From: Candidatus Neomarinimicrobiota bacterium
GTDB taxonomy: Bacteria; Fidelibacterota; UBA8477; JABMPR01
Reading direction: 5' to 3'
Assembly: GCA_034716895.1 (NCBI GenBank)
Contig: JAYEKW010000124.1
Span: 1 to 36,528 of the forward strand
DNA length: 36,528 nt
The first letter of the stretch is position 1; each line of letters opens with the position of its first letter. The translations under genes and the position numbers were made by a program. The notes beneath the pieces are model-generated. The model made no database searches. It saw only the letters and a program-made list of their open reading frames with translations, and had not been told where the DNA came from. Shown piece by piece: positions 8,405 through 17,511 of this stretch.

Positions 8405-9757
8405 ATGAAGAAAAAAATTGTGATAGTTGGTGCTGGTAGCGTTGGGTTCTATTTGGCAAAAACCCTGGCAGAATTGGGAAATGATATCAGTATCATCGAT
8501 ATTGATGCTGAAAAAGTACACCGGGCCAAACAGGAACTGGATGCTCTGGCCATTGAAGGCCATGGTGCCCAATCCAGTACTTTGGAGGAAGCTCAAGTTG
8601 GATCAGCTGATCTGTTCCTGGCCGTGACGAGGATCGATGAGATCAATATCGTGGCTTCCATGAAAGCCCGCAAAATGAATCCTAACGCCAAGATCCTGGC
8701 TAGAGTTCGCAGTGGTGATTATCAAAAAAAGGATGCCCTGCTGGATTTGAAAGAGCTGGGGATTGAAAAAGTGATAAATCCTGAGGAAATTGCCGCCCGC
8801 GAAATTCAGCATCTGGTTCAACATGCTACTGCCCAGGAGATTATGACCTATAATCACGATCGGGTCTATATGGTCGCTCTGACCCCTACCAATCAGTGTG
8901 AATTGATGAACAAATCTTTACGGAACCTGGGCGAAACTTATGCTCAATTACCTTTTCGTACAGTGGCGATCGACCGTGACGGCGAAACCATAATTCCTGA
9001 TGGAGATCATGTTTTTGAGCCGGGTGATAAGATATTTGTAGTTTGTCTGAAAGAAAAACTCAAGGAAATGTATCGTCTTTGTGGATTCAAACAGAAGAAA
9101 ATGATCAAGACGGTCATTATTATGGGTGCCGGAAAGTTGGGCCGGATCGTCGCCCGTAATCTGAAAGATCAATTCAATGTTCGCCTGGTGGACCATCGCA
9201 AGGATAAGCTACTCAAGGCTGCCAAAGAACTCCCTGATGTGCTACTGCTGCATGCTGATGGCTTGGATATTGATTTCCTTGAAAGTGAGGGGGTCAGCGA
9301 CTTTGATGCACTGATTACTCTCACAGATGATGAGACCACCAATCTATTTGCTGGCTTGATCGCAAAAAAAGTGGGTGTCGATAAGGTAATCGTCCATATC
9401 AATTCACCTGATTACATCCCGCTGGTTAAAGGATTAGGGATAAATTCAGTTGTCAGTAAAAACCTATCCACTGTGGATGCCTTTATGCGTTATGTGGTTC
9501 GTGGGGAAGTTCATTCCGTGATGATGTTGGAAGGGATCGACACAGAAGTGATCGAGTTATCCCCATCACCAGAAAGTAAGATCGTTGGAGTTCCTCTACA
9601 GAATATTGATTTTCCACCAGATGCTGTTGTTGGGGGCATTATTCATCCTGATGGTGAGGAGATCGCTATTGGCCGGAGTGTGATCAATGTTGGGGATCGA
9701 GCCATTGTGTTTGCCAGAGCAGCCAGAGTAAGTGATGTCGAAGCACTTTTCAACTAA
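8405..9757 (+). CDS. trkA: Trk potassium uptake regulatory subunit TrkA
   Basis: A 450-residue cytoplasmic NAD-binding protein that gates the TrkH potassium channel. It is the usual duplicated form, with two Rossmann RCK-N domains each followed by a TrkA-C domain. The first nucleotide-binding loop is IVGAGSVGFYLA (residues 7-18) and the second is IIMGAGKLGRIV (about 238-249). Acidic residues after the second strand (SIIDIDAEK) point to NAD(H). It lies immediately upstream of, and overlaps, trkH, so the complete K+ uptake system is encoded together. Confidence 0.95.
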   Translation: MKKKIVIVGAGSVGFYLAKTLAELGNDISIIDIDAEKVHRAKQELDALAIEGHGAQSSTLEEAQVGSADLFLAVTRIDEINIVASMKARKMNPNAKILARVRSGDYQKKDALLDLKELGIEKVINPEEIAAREIQHLVQHATAQEIMTYNHDRVYMVALTPTNQCELMNKSLRNLGETYAQLPFRTVAIDRDGETIIPDGDHVFEPGDKIFVVCLKEKLKEMYRLCGFKQKKMIKTVIIMGAGKLGRIVARNLKDQFNVRLVDHRKDKLLKAAKELPDVLLLHADGLDIDFLESEGVSDFDALITLTDDETTNLFAGLIAKKVGVDKVIVHINSPDYIPLVKGLGINSVVSKNLSTVDAFMRYVVRGEVHSVMMLEGIDTEVIELSPSPESKIVGVPLQNIDFPPDAVVGGIIHPDGEEIAIGRSVINVGDRAIVFARAARVSDVEALFN

Positions 9758-11228
9758 ACGCTTCAGTCTGCTGCCCACCCTTAACGTGCTGGCAGCACTG
9801 ACCCTGATTATCGGGGTTTCCATGGGTTTATCCCTCCTGGTTTCATTAGGCTATGGAGATGGAGATGCTTCAGCCCTTTTTGAAGCCATGATCATCACCT
9901 TATCAGTTGGGGGTGTCGGCTACATCTTTACCAGGCATAACCATGTATTGGCACCTCGCCAGGTCTTTCTCAGTGTGAGCTTGAGCTGGATATCAGCCTC
10001 CCTGTTTGGTGCTTTGCCCATGTTCTTTGCCACAGAAATCTCCTATACAGATTGCTTTTTTGAAGCCATGTCAGGCTTTACTACTACGGGAGCCTCAATC
10101 CTGAATGACATTGAGAGCCTGCCCCATGGCATTTTGTTTTGGCGAAGCTTTACTCACTGGCTGGGTGGTATGGGGATCATCGTTTTCACGGTTACTGTAA
10201 TGCCTTTGGCTGGTAGAAGTGGGACTTTACTTTTTGCTGCAGAAGCTCCGGGACCTGTTAGTGACAAGATCACCCCCAGAATGTCTGAAACGGCCAAGAT
10301 ATTATACTATGTTTATGCTCTTATTTCACTGGTTGAGTTTCTCTTACTGTGGTTGGGACCAATGGATTGGTTCGATTCAGCCTGTCATACATTCGGCACC
10401 ATGGCAACAGGTGGCTTCTCCACAAAGAATGCCTCAGTAGCTCATTATCAAAGTGCCTATGTTGATTGGGTAATCATTATTTTTATGGTGATGGCCGGTA
10501 CTAATTTCTCCCTCCATTATTTCGGTCTTCACGGCAAATTCATTAGCTATATCAGAAGTCGGGAGTGGCAGTTCTGGATGAGTATTCTGGGCACGGCCAT
10601 CGTTCTGTTGGTTGGTGATTTGTACTTTTCAAATTACTATCGATCCAATATTGAAGCGGTTCAGGCTCTCAAAGCAGAGCCTCTCCGCCAAATTGTTTTT
10701 CAAGTTGTCTCGATCATCACCACAACAGGTTTTGCCACTGCCGATTTTGAACAATGGTCCACCTATGCTCAATTCTTGCTTTTTGGACTCATGTTCATAG
10801 GCGGTATGGCCGGTTCAACCGGTGGTGGTATCAAAGCCATCAGAATCCTGCTTTTCACAAAAATGGCCATTACAGAATTACGGCGTATGATTCATCCCCG
10901 GGCTTATTTGCCCATAAAGCTTCGCAATCAATTCGTGGATGATAATGCAGTTCGCAATACCACGACCTTCTTGCTGTTTTTCATGGTCATTTTCGTGGGT
11001 CTTGCCTTTTTTCTTACCGGATTTGGACATGATCTGGTCACGAGTACCACTGCTTCTGTATCCATGCTTTGTAATATCGGCCCAGGGTTGGCAGACGTAG
11101 GTCCCACAGATAATTACTCATTTTTCAGTGATCTTGAAAAGTGGGTCATGGCTTTTGTGATGATGCTTGGTCGCCTGGAAGTACTCACAGTGGTTGTTCT
11201 TTTCAATAGACATTTTTGGAGGTCATAA
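9735..11228 (+). CDS. trkH: Trk potassium channel subunit TrkH
   Basis: A polytopic inner-membrane K+ transporter of about 497 residues from the TrkH/KtrB superfamily. All four pore-loop filter regions are visible: SGFTTTGAS (about 113), MATGGFSTK (about 223), ITTTGFAT (about 328) and CNIGPGLADVG (about 446). GGMGIIVFTVTVMPL and GSTGGGIKAIRI are further family motifs. It overlaps trkA by 23 bases. The ATG at 9735 and a GTG at 9732 are both possible and neither has a strong ribosome binding site. The TAA overlaps the next gene's ATG by one base. Confidence 0.94.
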   Translation: MSKHFSTKRFSLLPTLNVLAALTLIIGVSMGLSLLVSLGYGDGDASALFEAMIITLSVGGVGYIFTRHNHVLAPRQVFLSVSLSWISASLFGALPMFFATEISYTDCFFEAMSGFTTTGASILNDIESLPHGILFWRSFTHWLGGMGIIVFTVTVMPLAGRSGTLLFAAEAPGPVSDKITPRMSETAKILYYVYALISLVEFLLLWLGPMDWFDSACHTFGTMATGGFSTKNASVAHYQSAYVDWVIIIFMVMAGTNFSLHYFGLHGKFISYIRSREWQFWMSILGTAIVLLVGDLYFSNYYRSNIEAVQALKAEPLRQIVFQVVSIITTTGFATADFEQWSTYAQFLLFGLMFIGGMAGSTGGGIKAIRILLFTKMAITELRRMIHPRAYLPIKLRNQFVDDNAVRNTTTFLLFFMVIFVGLAFFLTGFGHDLVTSTTASVSMLCNIGPGLADVGPTDNYSFFSDLEKWVMAFVMMLGRLEVLTVVVLFNRHFWRS

Positions 11229-12004
11229 TGGAATTTGTTCGGTTGGAAATCAACGAGGGAATCGCCAGAGTCACCATTGATCGGCAGAGTAAATTGAATG
11301 CGTTGAATGCGCAGGTTCTGGATGAGTTGGAGACCTGTTTTCTGAGTTTGAAGAAGCATTCAGAAGCACAGGTTATCATGATAACCGGTGCCGGTGAAAA
11401 ATCTTTTGTAGCAGGTGCGGATATCAGTCAATTTCCCTCCCTGTCACCAGAAGAGGCACACACTTTTTCACTGCGGGGACAAGCTGTATTCTCACTTATA
11501 GAAGCAAGTGTAAAGCCGGTGATTGCCGCTGTGAATGGTTTTGCCCTGGGTGGTGGCTGTGAACTGGCCCTGGCTTGTCATCTTCGATATGCCTCTGAGA
11601 ATGCTTTATTTGGTCAACCCGAAGTTAAGCTGGGTGTGATCGCTGGATATGGCGGTACCCAACGTCTCCCCCGCCTGATCGGGACAGGATATGCTCTTGA
11701 TCTGCTGTTGTCTGGCAGGATGGTTTCTGCAGCAGAAGCACTTGGAATGGGTCTGGTTAATGGCGTTTTCACTCAAGCAGAACTCTTATCTAAAGTAGAA
11801 GAACTGGCGGGGACTATCCGGGATCAGGGACCACAAGCGCTGGCATTTACCCTGCAAGCAGTATTTGAGGGTGCCGGTAAACCACTGAAAGATGGTCTGG
11901 ACATTGAAGCAACTGCTTTTCGTGATGTCTTTAAGACTGATGACCGAGTAGAAGGTGCGACTGCTTTTCTGGAGCATCGCTCTCCTGACTTTAAGAACCG
12001 TTAG
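11228..12004 (+). CDS. Enoyl-CoA hydratase (crotonase family)
   Basis: A 258-residue crotonase that probably hydrates trans-2-enoyl-CoA in fatty-acid or amino-acid breakdown. The oxyanion-hole motif AGADISQF is at 62-69. Both catalytic glutamates of true hydratases are present: Glu112 in GGGCELALA and Glu132 in GQPEVKLGVIAGYGGTQRL. Exact chain-length preference cannot be read from the sequence. The start at 11228 is supported by GGAGG five bases upstream and by the TAATG junction with trkH; the longer frame from 11216 lacks such support. A perfect palindrome follows its stop codon. Confidence 0.92.
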   Translation: MEFVRLEINEGIARVTIDRQSKLNALNAQVLDELETCFLSLKKHSEAQVIMITGAGEKSFVAGADISQFPSLSPEEAHTFSLRGQAVFSLIEASVKPVIAAVNGFALGGGCELALACHLRYASENALFGQPEVKLGVIAGYGGTQRLPRLIGTGYALDLLLSGRMVSAAEALGMGLVNGVFTQAELLSKVEELAGTIRDQGPQALAFTLQAVFEGAGKPLKDGLDIEATAFRDVFKTDDRVEGATAFLEHRSPDFKNR

Positions 12005-12007
12005 ATC

Positions 12008-12025
12008 GAATCATTATAATGATTC
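12008..12025. promoter_or_regulatory. Perfect 18-bp palindrome over dgcN start
   Basis: GAATCATTATAATGATTC reads identically on both strands. It starts 4 bases after the hydratase stop and includes the ATG of the next gene (12019-12021). As RNA it could form a 7-bp stem with a 4-base loop that pairs the start codon, and no Shine-Dalgarno precedes that start. It could be an operator or a translational switch. Neither is proven. Confidence 0.45.
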
Positions 12026-13062
12026 ATCCCAAACGCAGATTTGCACTCTATGCTCAAGATCATTTACATTCATTGGGGAGCAAAACTGCCAATGGTTTGA
12101 TCCTGTTCCGGCCAGATGAGGTCGCAGTTATTATTGATCGTAGCAAGGCGGGCCAAACCGCCCAGGAGGTCTTGGGCTATGGTGGGGCCATACCCATTGT
12201 TGCTCACATGAACGATGCGCTGAAATATCAACCCGATGTTCTGGTCATTGGAATTGCTCCCATCGGTGGAGCCACAAAATTAGCCTGGTTTCCTGAATTA
12301 AAGATCGCTTTGGATGCTGGCTTGGAAGTCTGGGCCGGACTTCATCAATTTTTAGCTGATTTTGATGAGCTTAGATCCTATGAAAATCAAATATGGGATG
12401 TTCGCAGACCCCCAGCAGGTCTGAAAGTCGCTCAAGGCTCCTGGAAGAAGCGCCAGTCAAAAGTTATCCTCACTATAGGCTCAGATTCTAATGTGGGTAA
12501 AATGACAACCGCTCTGACCCTGAAGCGGCATTTACAGGGAATTGGCCTTGATTCAATATTTGTCGGTACTGGACAAACCGGTATCATGATTTCTGGAGGT
12601 GGTGTTGCTGTTGATGCCGTGATCTCTGATTTTGTCAATGGCGCTGTGGAAGCTGAGATCGATAAAGTCGATGGCCAGGCTCCCCTGATCATTGTTGAAG
12701 GTCAGGGAGCTATTACCCATATTGGATACAGCGGTGTCACTCTGGGTCTGATTCATGGTGCCATGCCAGATGCATTCATCCTCGCTCACCAGCCCAGCCG
12801 ACTTGTCGATGACTATGACCACCCTTTGCCAGGATTGAAATCCGTGATCGATCTGCATGAATCATTAATGGCACCCTTTAAACATAGCCCGGTACTCGGG
12901 ATAAATATGTATTCCAAAGATTTGAGTGTGGAAGCCAGTCAGCATGAATGCCAACAGATCTACGAGCAAGTCGGCTTGCCCGTTGAAGACATGGTTCGAG
13001 TCCCCAAAAGGATCGTTGCTGAAAATGTGATCAGGACCCTTTTTCCTGACCAACCAGGCTAA
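12019..13062 (+). CDS. dgcN: DUF1611 protein, likely D-Glu N-acetyltransferase DgcN
   Basis: A 347-residue DUF1611 protein. An N-terminal Rossmann-like part (about 1-130) with VLVIGIAPIGG is followed by a P-loop domain with GSDSNVGKMT at 154-163 and later GTGQTGIM and IIVEGQGA. DUF1611 proteins beside an enolase-superfamily racemase have been described as DgcN, which acetylates D-glutamate so that DgcA can racemise it. That name rests on family resemblance plus the neighbouring gene, not on a substrate-specific motif. The start codon lies inside a perfect palindrome and has no clear ribosome binding site, so translation may be coupled to the upstream hydratase gene 14 bases away. Confidence 0.75.
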   Translation: MIHPKRRFALYAQDHLHSLGSKTANGLILFRPDEVAVIIDRSKAGQTAQEVLGYGGAIPIVAHMNDALKYQPDVLVIGIAPIGGATKLAWFPELKIALDAGLEVWAGLHQFLADFDELRSYENQIWDVRRPPAGLKVAQGSWKKRQSKVILTIGSDSNVGKMTTALTLKRHLQGIGLDSIFVGTGQTGIMISGGGVAVDAVISDFVNGAVEAEIDKVDGQAPLIIVEGQGAITHIGYSGVTLGLIHGAMPDAFILAHQPSRLVDDYDHPLPGLKSVIDLHESLMAPFKHSPVLGINMYSKDLSVEASQHECQQIYEQVGLPVEDMVRVPKRIVAENVIRTLFPDQPG

Positions 13063-13094
13063 GTATAATATAATTATGATTATGAGGAAATAAA

Positions 13095-14117
13095 ATGGGA
13101 CTGACTTTGAAATGGTCTATCAAACGGATCACTACCAAATTTGAATTTAAAATAGCCCGGAGTGCTGAAAGCTATTACGATGTGGTTATTCTGGAATTAA
13201 GCGATGGCGTTCATACAGGCTACGGTGAAGCAGCTCCTTCAAAGCGTTATGAAAAGGGTCCTGAAGCAATTCTGAATTTTTTGGAAGGTCATCAATCTCA
13301 GATTCTGGAATTGCCCTTATCGGATTATGAAAACCGTCAGGCCGCTCTGGAACAAATATTTCCTGACAGCTATTCACTTCAGGCCGCTTTGGATACAGCA
13401 TTTTGGGATTTGTATGGTCAGCAAGCTGGACAAGCTCTGTGGCAACTATTTGGAGCTGACAAGGATTTGGCCATCTCAACCTATACCATCGGTATTTCTG
13501 ATCTTGGTGTTATCCCGGATAAAATTGCTGAAGCAGCACCCTACCCGCTACTCAAGATCAAACTGGGTACGGATTATGATCACGAGATCATGCGTGCCAT
13601 CCGCGCTGAGACTGATAAAGTGCTGCGAGTAGATGTAAATGAGGGCTGGAAAACTCTTGATGATGCCAAACGAGGCACTGAATGGTTGGTCCAGGAAAAT
13701 GTAGAATTCCTTGAGCAACCCATGCCTGCAAATCAGCTTGATGATATTGCAAAATTAAGAGAATTCTCACCCTTACCCCTGGTTGCTGACGAAAATTCTG
13801 TTCGACCAAAGGATATTCCTGGTCTGGTAGGGGTTTATGATGGGATCAATATTAAATTGATGAAATGCGGTGGTCTGAGCAATGCCAAGAAGATGGTTGA
13901 ATTAGCCCAAAAACACCAGTTTGATATCATGCTAGGCTGTATGGTTGAAACCTCAATTGGTATTTCAGCCATGTCACAGTTGGGCTCCTTTGCACGCTGG
14001 TTGGACCTGGATGGAAATGTTCTCTTGGCAGATGATCCATACATTGGCGTTGGAAATGAAGCAGGGAAGATATTGTTACTGGATAAACCTGGTCTGGGCG
14101 TTGAAATTAGAAACTAG
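13095..14117 (+). CDS. dgcA: N-acetyl-D-Glu racemase DgcA or dipeptide epimerase
   Basis: A 340-residue enolase-superfamily enzyme of the muconate-lactonising subgroup. Catalytic lysines are Lys156 (in LKIKLG) and Lys254 (in NIKLMKCGG), and metal ligands are Asp180, Glu207 and Asp232. GCMVETSIG and LADDPY near the C-terminus are typical of L-Ala-D/L-Glu epimerases and of DgcA. The adjacent DUF1611 gene favours N-acetyl-D-glutamate racemase, while a murein-peptide (L-Ala-D-Glu) epimerase is the main alternative. Both would recycle cell-wall D-glutamate. GAGGAA sits about 7 bases before the ATG, and the 32-base gap upstream is AT-rich with a TATAAT at 13064-13069. Confidence 0.78.
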   Translation: MGLTLKWSIKRITTKFEFKIARSAESYYDVVILELSDGVHTGYGEAAPSKRYEKGPEAILNFLEGHQSQILELPLSDYENRQAALEQIFPDSYSLQAALDTAFWDLYGQQAGQALWQLFGADKDLAISTYTIGISDLGVIPDKIAEAAPYPLLKIKLGTDYDHEIMRAIRAETDKVLRVDVNEGWKTLDDAKRGTEWLVQENVEFLEQPMPANQLDDIAKLREFSPLPLVADENSVRPKDIPGLVGVYDGINIKLMKCGGLSNAKKMVELAQKHQFDIMLGCMVETSIGISAMSQLGSFARWLDLDGNVLLADDPYIGVGNEAGKILLLDKPGLGVEIRN

Positions 14118-14135
14118 AAATTGGTGGAGACAACT

Positions 14136-15653
14136 GTGAGATCTTTTAATAAAACAATATTGAGTAGCCTATTCCTCATAGCATTCTTAGGTTGTAGCAC
14201 CCAAACGCCCGCTACAGCAACATTATTCCCTAAACAAGCTTTCAGACGGACTCCCCAACAGCAGGTTGCCTTTGAGATCGATACTTTGTTAAATCAGGCT
14301 GCTACCGAGATGGGGTGGTGGGGTGTCAAAATCCAATACGCAAATTCCGGGGAAGTGATCTACGAGCGGAACACCGCAAAAATGTTTATGCCGGCTTCCA
14401 ATATGAAGATGTATACGACAGCCGCTGCACTATGTTTGCTGGGTCCCCAATATCGTTACGAGACTGATTTTGCAACGAATGGTTTCATCGACACAGAGGG
14501 CGTGCTTTCAGGAGACCTGATCATAAATGGAAGCGGTGACCCCTCCTGGTCCTGGCGCTTTTATGATAACAACTATGATTCTGTAATGGTCCGCTTCGTA
14601 GATTCTTTAAAAGCACAGGGAATCACTCAGATCCAGGGTAACATTATTGGAGATGACGATGTGTTCGACGATGTAGCACTGGGTTATGGGTGGTCCTGGG
14701 ATGATGAGGTCTATTATTATGCGGCTCAATTATCAGGACTTTCCTATAGTGAAAATTATATCGACTACACCCTAATTCCCGATTCGTTGAAACTTGGAAA
14801 CCCCGTTATTATTGAACCACATCCTCAAACGGCATACATGAATTTACGCAATGACCTAAAGACCGTTAGCAGCGACACAGCTACTGAATGGGATTATGGT
14901 CGGGATCTGGGAACCAATGATGGGTGGTTTGAAGGGGATTATCGGATTGAAAAGGGTGAGACTGAAAGAACAATTACCATTCATAATCCCACCCTGTATA
15001 CGGCCCATGTATTGAAGGAACGCCTCGAAGAAGCCGGGATCATGGTAAGCGGGCAACCTGTAGATGCAGATGATCTGCCAGATTCGCTTAATTATTCCAC
15101 CACAACAAAGATCTTTACCTATTTTTCTCATCCCCTGTCTGATATTATCAGCAAAGTGAATCGTCCGAGTCAAAATTTTATTGCTGAAACCCTGCAAAAA
15201 ACCTTGGGTGCAGAATTTGGTAAAGAGGGGTCATCCCGGGAAGGCCGTAAAGTTCAGATGGCCCTCTATGATTCTTTGGGTATGGATACTCGTAATCTAA
15301 AGCTTCGGGATGGTTCAGGATTATCCCGTCATAACCTGGTATCTCCCAATACTTCGAATTCCCTGTTGCAGATGATGTGGGATCATCCCTATCGATCGTA
15401 TTACATCGAGTCGTTTCCGCTGGCCGGTGTTTTCGGAACTCCCAGAAAGCTGACTCTGGGTACCAGTGCTGAGGGCAATGTACGGGCCAAGACCGGTACT
15501 ATTGGTTATGTGCGGGCTTTTAGTGGATATACCTGGACCCAATCCGGGGAACCCATCATCTTCTCATTGATGGTGAACCACTATACAATTTCCACCTCGC
15601 AGGTAAATCAGCTTCTTGAACAAATCGTGGCTCATCTGTCAGATATGGAGTAA
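14136..15653 (+). CDS. dacB: D-Ala-D-Ala carboxypeptidase/endopeptidase (PBP4, S13) lipoprotein
   Basis: A 505-residue peptidase family S13 protein that trims or cleaves peptidoglycan cross-links in the periplasm. The three active-site motifs are in order: SxxK as S88-N-M-K91, SxN as S345-Q-N347 and KTG at 452-454. The N-terminus ends in IAFLGC, so Cys20 is probably lipidated, whereas E. coli DacB is soluble. I chose GTG 14136 because GGTGGAG lies 6 bases upstream; the longest frame begins at TTG 14121. It starts 18 bases after the racemase gene, and a wall peptidase beside D-glutamate handling genes suggests a link to peptidoglycan turnover. Confidence 0.9.
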   Translation: MRSFNKTILSSLFLIAFLGCSTQTPATATLFPKQAFRRTPQQQVAFEIDTLLNQAATEMGWWGVKIQYANSGEVIYERNTAKMFMPASNMKMYTTAAALCLLGPQYRYETDFATNGFIDTEGVLSGDLIINGSGDPSWSWRFYDNNYDSVMVRFVDSLKAQGITQIQGNIIGDDDVFDDVALGYGWSWDDEVYYYAAQLSGLSYSENYIDYTLIPDSLKLGNPVIIEPHPQTAYMNLRNDLKTVSSDTATEWDYGRDLGTNDGWFEGDYRIEKGETERTITIHNPTLYTAHVLKERLEEAGIMVSGQPVDADDLPDSLNYSTTTKIFTYFSHPLSDIISKVNRPSQNFIAETLQKTLGAEFGKEGSSREGRKVQMALYDSLGMDTRNLKLRDGSGLSRHNLVSPNTSNSLLQMMWDHPYRSYYIESFPLAGVFGTPRKLTLGTSAEGNVRAKTGTIGYVRAFSGYTWTQSGEPIIFSLMVNHYTISTSQVNQLLEQIVAHLSDME

Positions 15654-15657
15654 CGCA

Positions 15658-16062
15658 ATGAAAGTTAACAAGATCAGCCATATTGCGATCGCCGGAGATG
15701 ATCCTGAACAGAGTCGAATTCTATATGAAGATATTCTGGGATTGGACTACACAGGGTCAGAACCTGTGGAACGGGAAGGGGTAACAACTCATTTCTTTGG
15801 AGTGGGGGAGTCCAGTATCGAGATGTTGGAGCCGCTGTCAGAAAATTCACCAGTTGGTAGATTTCTGAGCAAAAGAGGTCCCGGTCTCCATCATATTGCA
15901 TTGGAAGTGGAGGGGCTGGATGATTATGTGGTAAAGCTTAAGCGAGCGGGCATCACCCTTCTGCAAGAGGAACCCAAAATGGGTGCCCACAATATGCGAA
16001 TCATTTTCATTCACCCAAAATCCACAGGCGGCGTGTTGATCGAGTTGTGCGAAAAGGTTTAA
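15658..16062 (+). CDS. mce: Methylmalonyl-CoA epimerase
   Basis: A 134-residue glyoxalase-fold metalloenzyme that interconverts (S)- and (R)-methylmalonyl-CoA, linking propionyl-CoA breakdown to succinyl-CoA. It matches the family throughout: ISHIAIA with His8, SSIEMLEPL, FLSKRGPGLHHIALEV with His78/His79, MGAHNMRIIFIHPKSTGGV and IEL with Glu129 as a metal ligand. The start at 15658 follows the dacB stop by 4 bases with GGAG upstream; the longer frame from 15616 would run deep into dacB. It is the last gene of the plus-strand run and converges on the MATE gene. Confidence 0.94.
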   Translation: MKVNKISHIAIAGDDPEQSRILYEDILGLDYTGSEPVEREGVTTHFFGVGESSIEMLEPLSENSPVGRFLSKRGPGLHHIALEVEGLDDYVVKLKRAGITLLQEEPKMGAHNMRIIFIHPKSTGGVLIELCEKV

Positions 16063-16109
16063 TGCCAATTCACTTCCATTTGCGCGTTCCAAGTAATTCT
16101 GTCAGTGTG

Positions 16110-17495
16110 TCATCGTCTTTGCGAGGACTGTAAAGACTGCTTGACCTTGCTGATACGAATTGATAGCCAGACAAGAGAGGTACTGGCTGCCACGATAATT
16201 GCCACGATAGAACTGTACCAAACCCACTCACAGGGTTTCCCTAAAATAACCGCAAAATAATAAGCCAGTGGACCACTGACCAGGGCTACTCGGATAGCGG
16301 TGGTTACCATGGAGGGGATTCCGGTTCCCAGTCCTTGCATGGAACGACCTGATATCATTCCAATGGCAATCAACCAATAAAAAGGTGCAAAGGTTCGAAT
16401 AATGCTAATGGCAACCTCATTTACGACGGGATCATCGGTAAATATTCGGAAGACATAGGGTGCAATGAGGTAAAAGATAATACCTGAACCTACACCGATC
16501 ATGATCCCATAACGCAAGCCATCCTTGATCACCTGTTTGATCAGGTCAGGACGTTGAGCACCATAAAACATACCGACCAAGGTGACCAGGGATCCGGCAA
16601 TGGCCATAACCGGGAGAAAGAAGATCTGATCCAGACGGCCGGCGATCTGATAACCCGCAACAACATCAGCCGAATAATGCACCAGGATCCAATTGAACAG
16701 AGCGCCACCCATGGACATGATGATCATGGAGACAGAGGCGGGTAACCCGATCCTGAAGATATCCTTGAAGTAGCTGAAGTCTAAATTAAAGGCGTTGAAA
16801 TTGAGCTGAAGCAGGGTTGCTTTTTTTATCAGGATGACCCTCGAATACATGGCTACAGCCACCAGCATACTGAGAACCGTTGCCCAGGCCGCACCACGAA
16901 TACCCATATCCATCCCAAAGATCAAGATAGGATCCAGGATTATATTTACAATCGTGCTGGTAATTTGGATCTTGACAGGAGTTTTTGTATCGCCTTCTCC
17001 GCTGAAAATGGATCGCAGGAAAATTCCGGTGATCATAAAGATGAAACCGCCGGCAATCACGTGAAAATAATCCAAGGTGTCGACTATCAGATTCTCCGGA
17101 GTTCCCAGGAGCAAAAGTATCTCTTCGCCGAAGATCAACCCACCTATGCTGAAAAATCCGCCAAAGACCAGCCCCAATACCAATCCATGTTCGGCTACAT
17201 TGGTTGCAGCCTCATGATCCTTGGCTCCAATGAAACGAGCGATCACAGCTGTCACACCCGTTCCAAGACCGAAGCTGATGCCCATGGCCAACCAGAATAG
17301 TGGCAAGTTAAAAGCCAAAGCAGCAATGGCATTCACAGAAATACGAGCCACAAACAACATATCGACAATGCTATAAAGAGTCTGGACTGCCATACCCATC
17401 ATAACTGGTAATCCCAAAGTCCAAATTGCTTTGCGTGGATTTGCGATAAATGAATCCAGGCGAGAGCTCTTCAATTGGGTGACAGTATGCTTCAT
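16110..17495 (-). CDS. MATE-family efflux transporter
   Basis: A 461-residue membrane protein with about 12 transmembrane segments in two related halves, typical of Na+- or H+-coupled multidrug and toxin extrusion. The N-terminal half has PVMMGMAVQTLYSIVDMLFV and the ALAFNLPL segment, and the second half has GLPASVSMIIMSMGGALFN. The substrate is unknown. I chose the ATG at 17495 (MKHTVTQLK) because it begins 16 bases after the menE stop. The longest frame would run 113 bases into menE and adds an atypical N-terminus. It is probably cotranscribed with menE, but a direct role in menaquinone synthesis is not implied. Confidence 0.88.
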   Translation of the reverse strand: MKHTVTQLKSSRLDSFIANPRKAIWTLGLPVMMGMAVQTLYSIVDMLFVARISVNAIAALAFNLPLFWLAMGISFGLGTGVTAVIARFIGAKDHEAATNVAEHGLVLGLVFGGFFSIGGLIFGEEILLLLGTPENLIVDTLDYFHVIAGGFIFMITGIFLRSIFSGEGDTKTPVKIQITSTIVNIILDPILIFGMDMGIRGAAWATVLSMLVAVAMYSRVILIKKATLLQLNFNAFNLDFSYFKDIFRIGLPASVSMIIMSMGGALFNWILVHYSADVVAGYQIAGRLDQIFFLPVMAIAGSLVTLVGMFYGAQRPDLIKQVIKDGLRYGIMIGVGSGIIFYLIAPYVFRIFTDDPVVNEVAISIIRTFAPFYWLIAIGMISGRSMQGLGTGIPSMVTTAIRVALVSGPLAYYFAVILGKPCEWVWYSSIVAIIVAASTSLVWLSIRISKVKQSLQSSQRR

Positions 17496-17511
17496 ACTGA
17501 CTAAATAAGGA

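Noticed and set aside
16063-16109. Bidirectional terminator between the converging mce and MATE genes
   Set aside because: I looked for a hairpin with a T-run on either strand and saw none.
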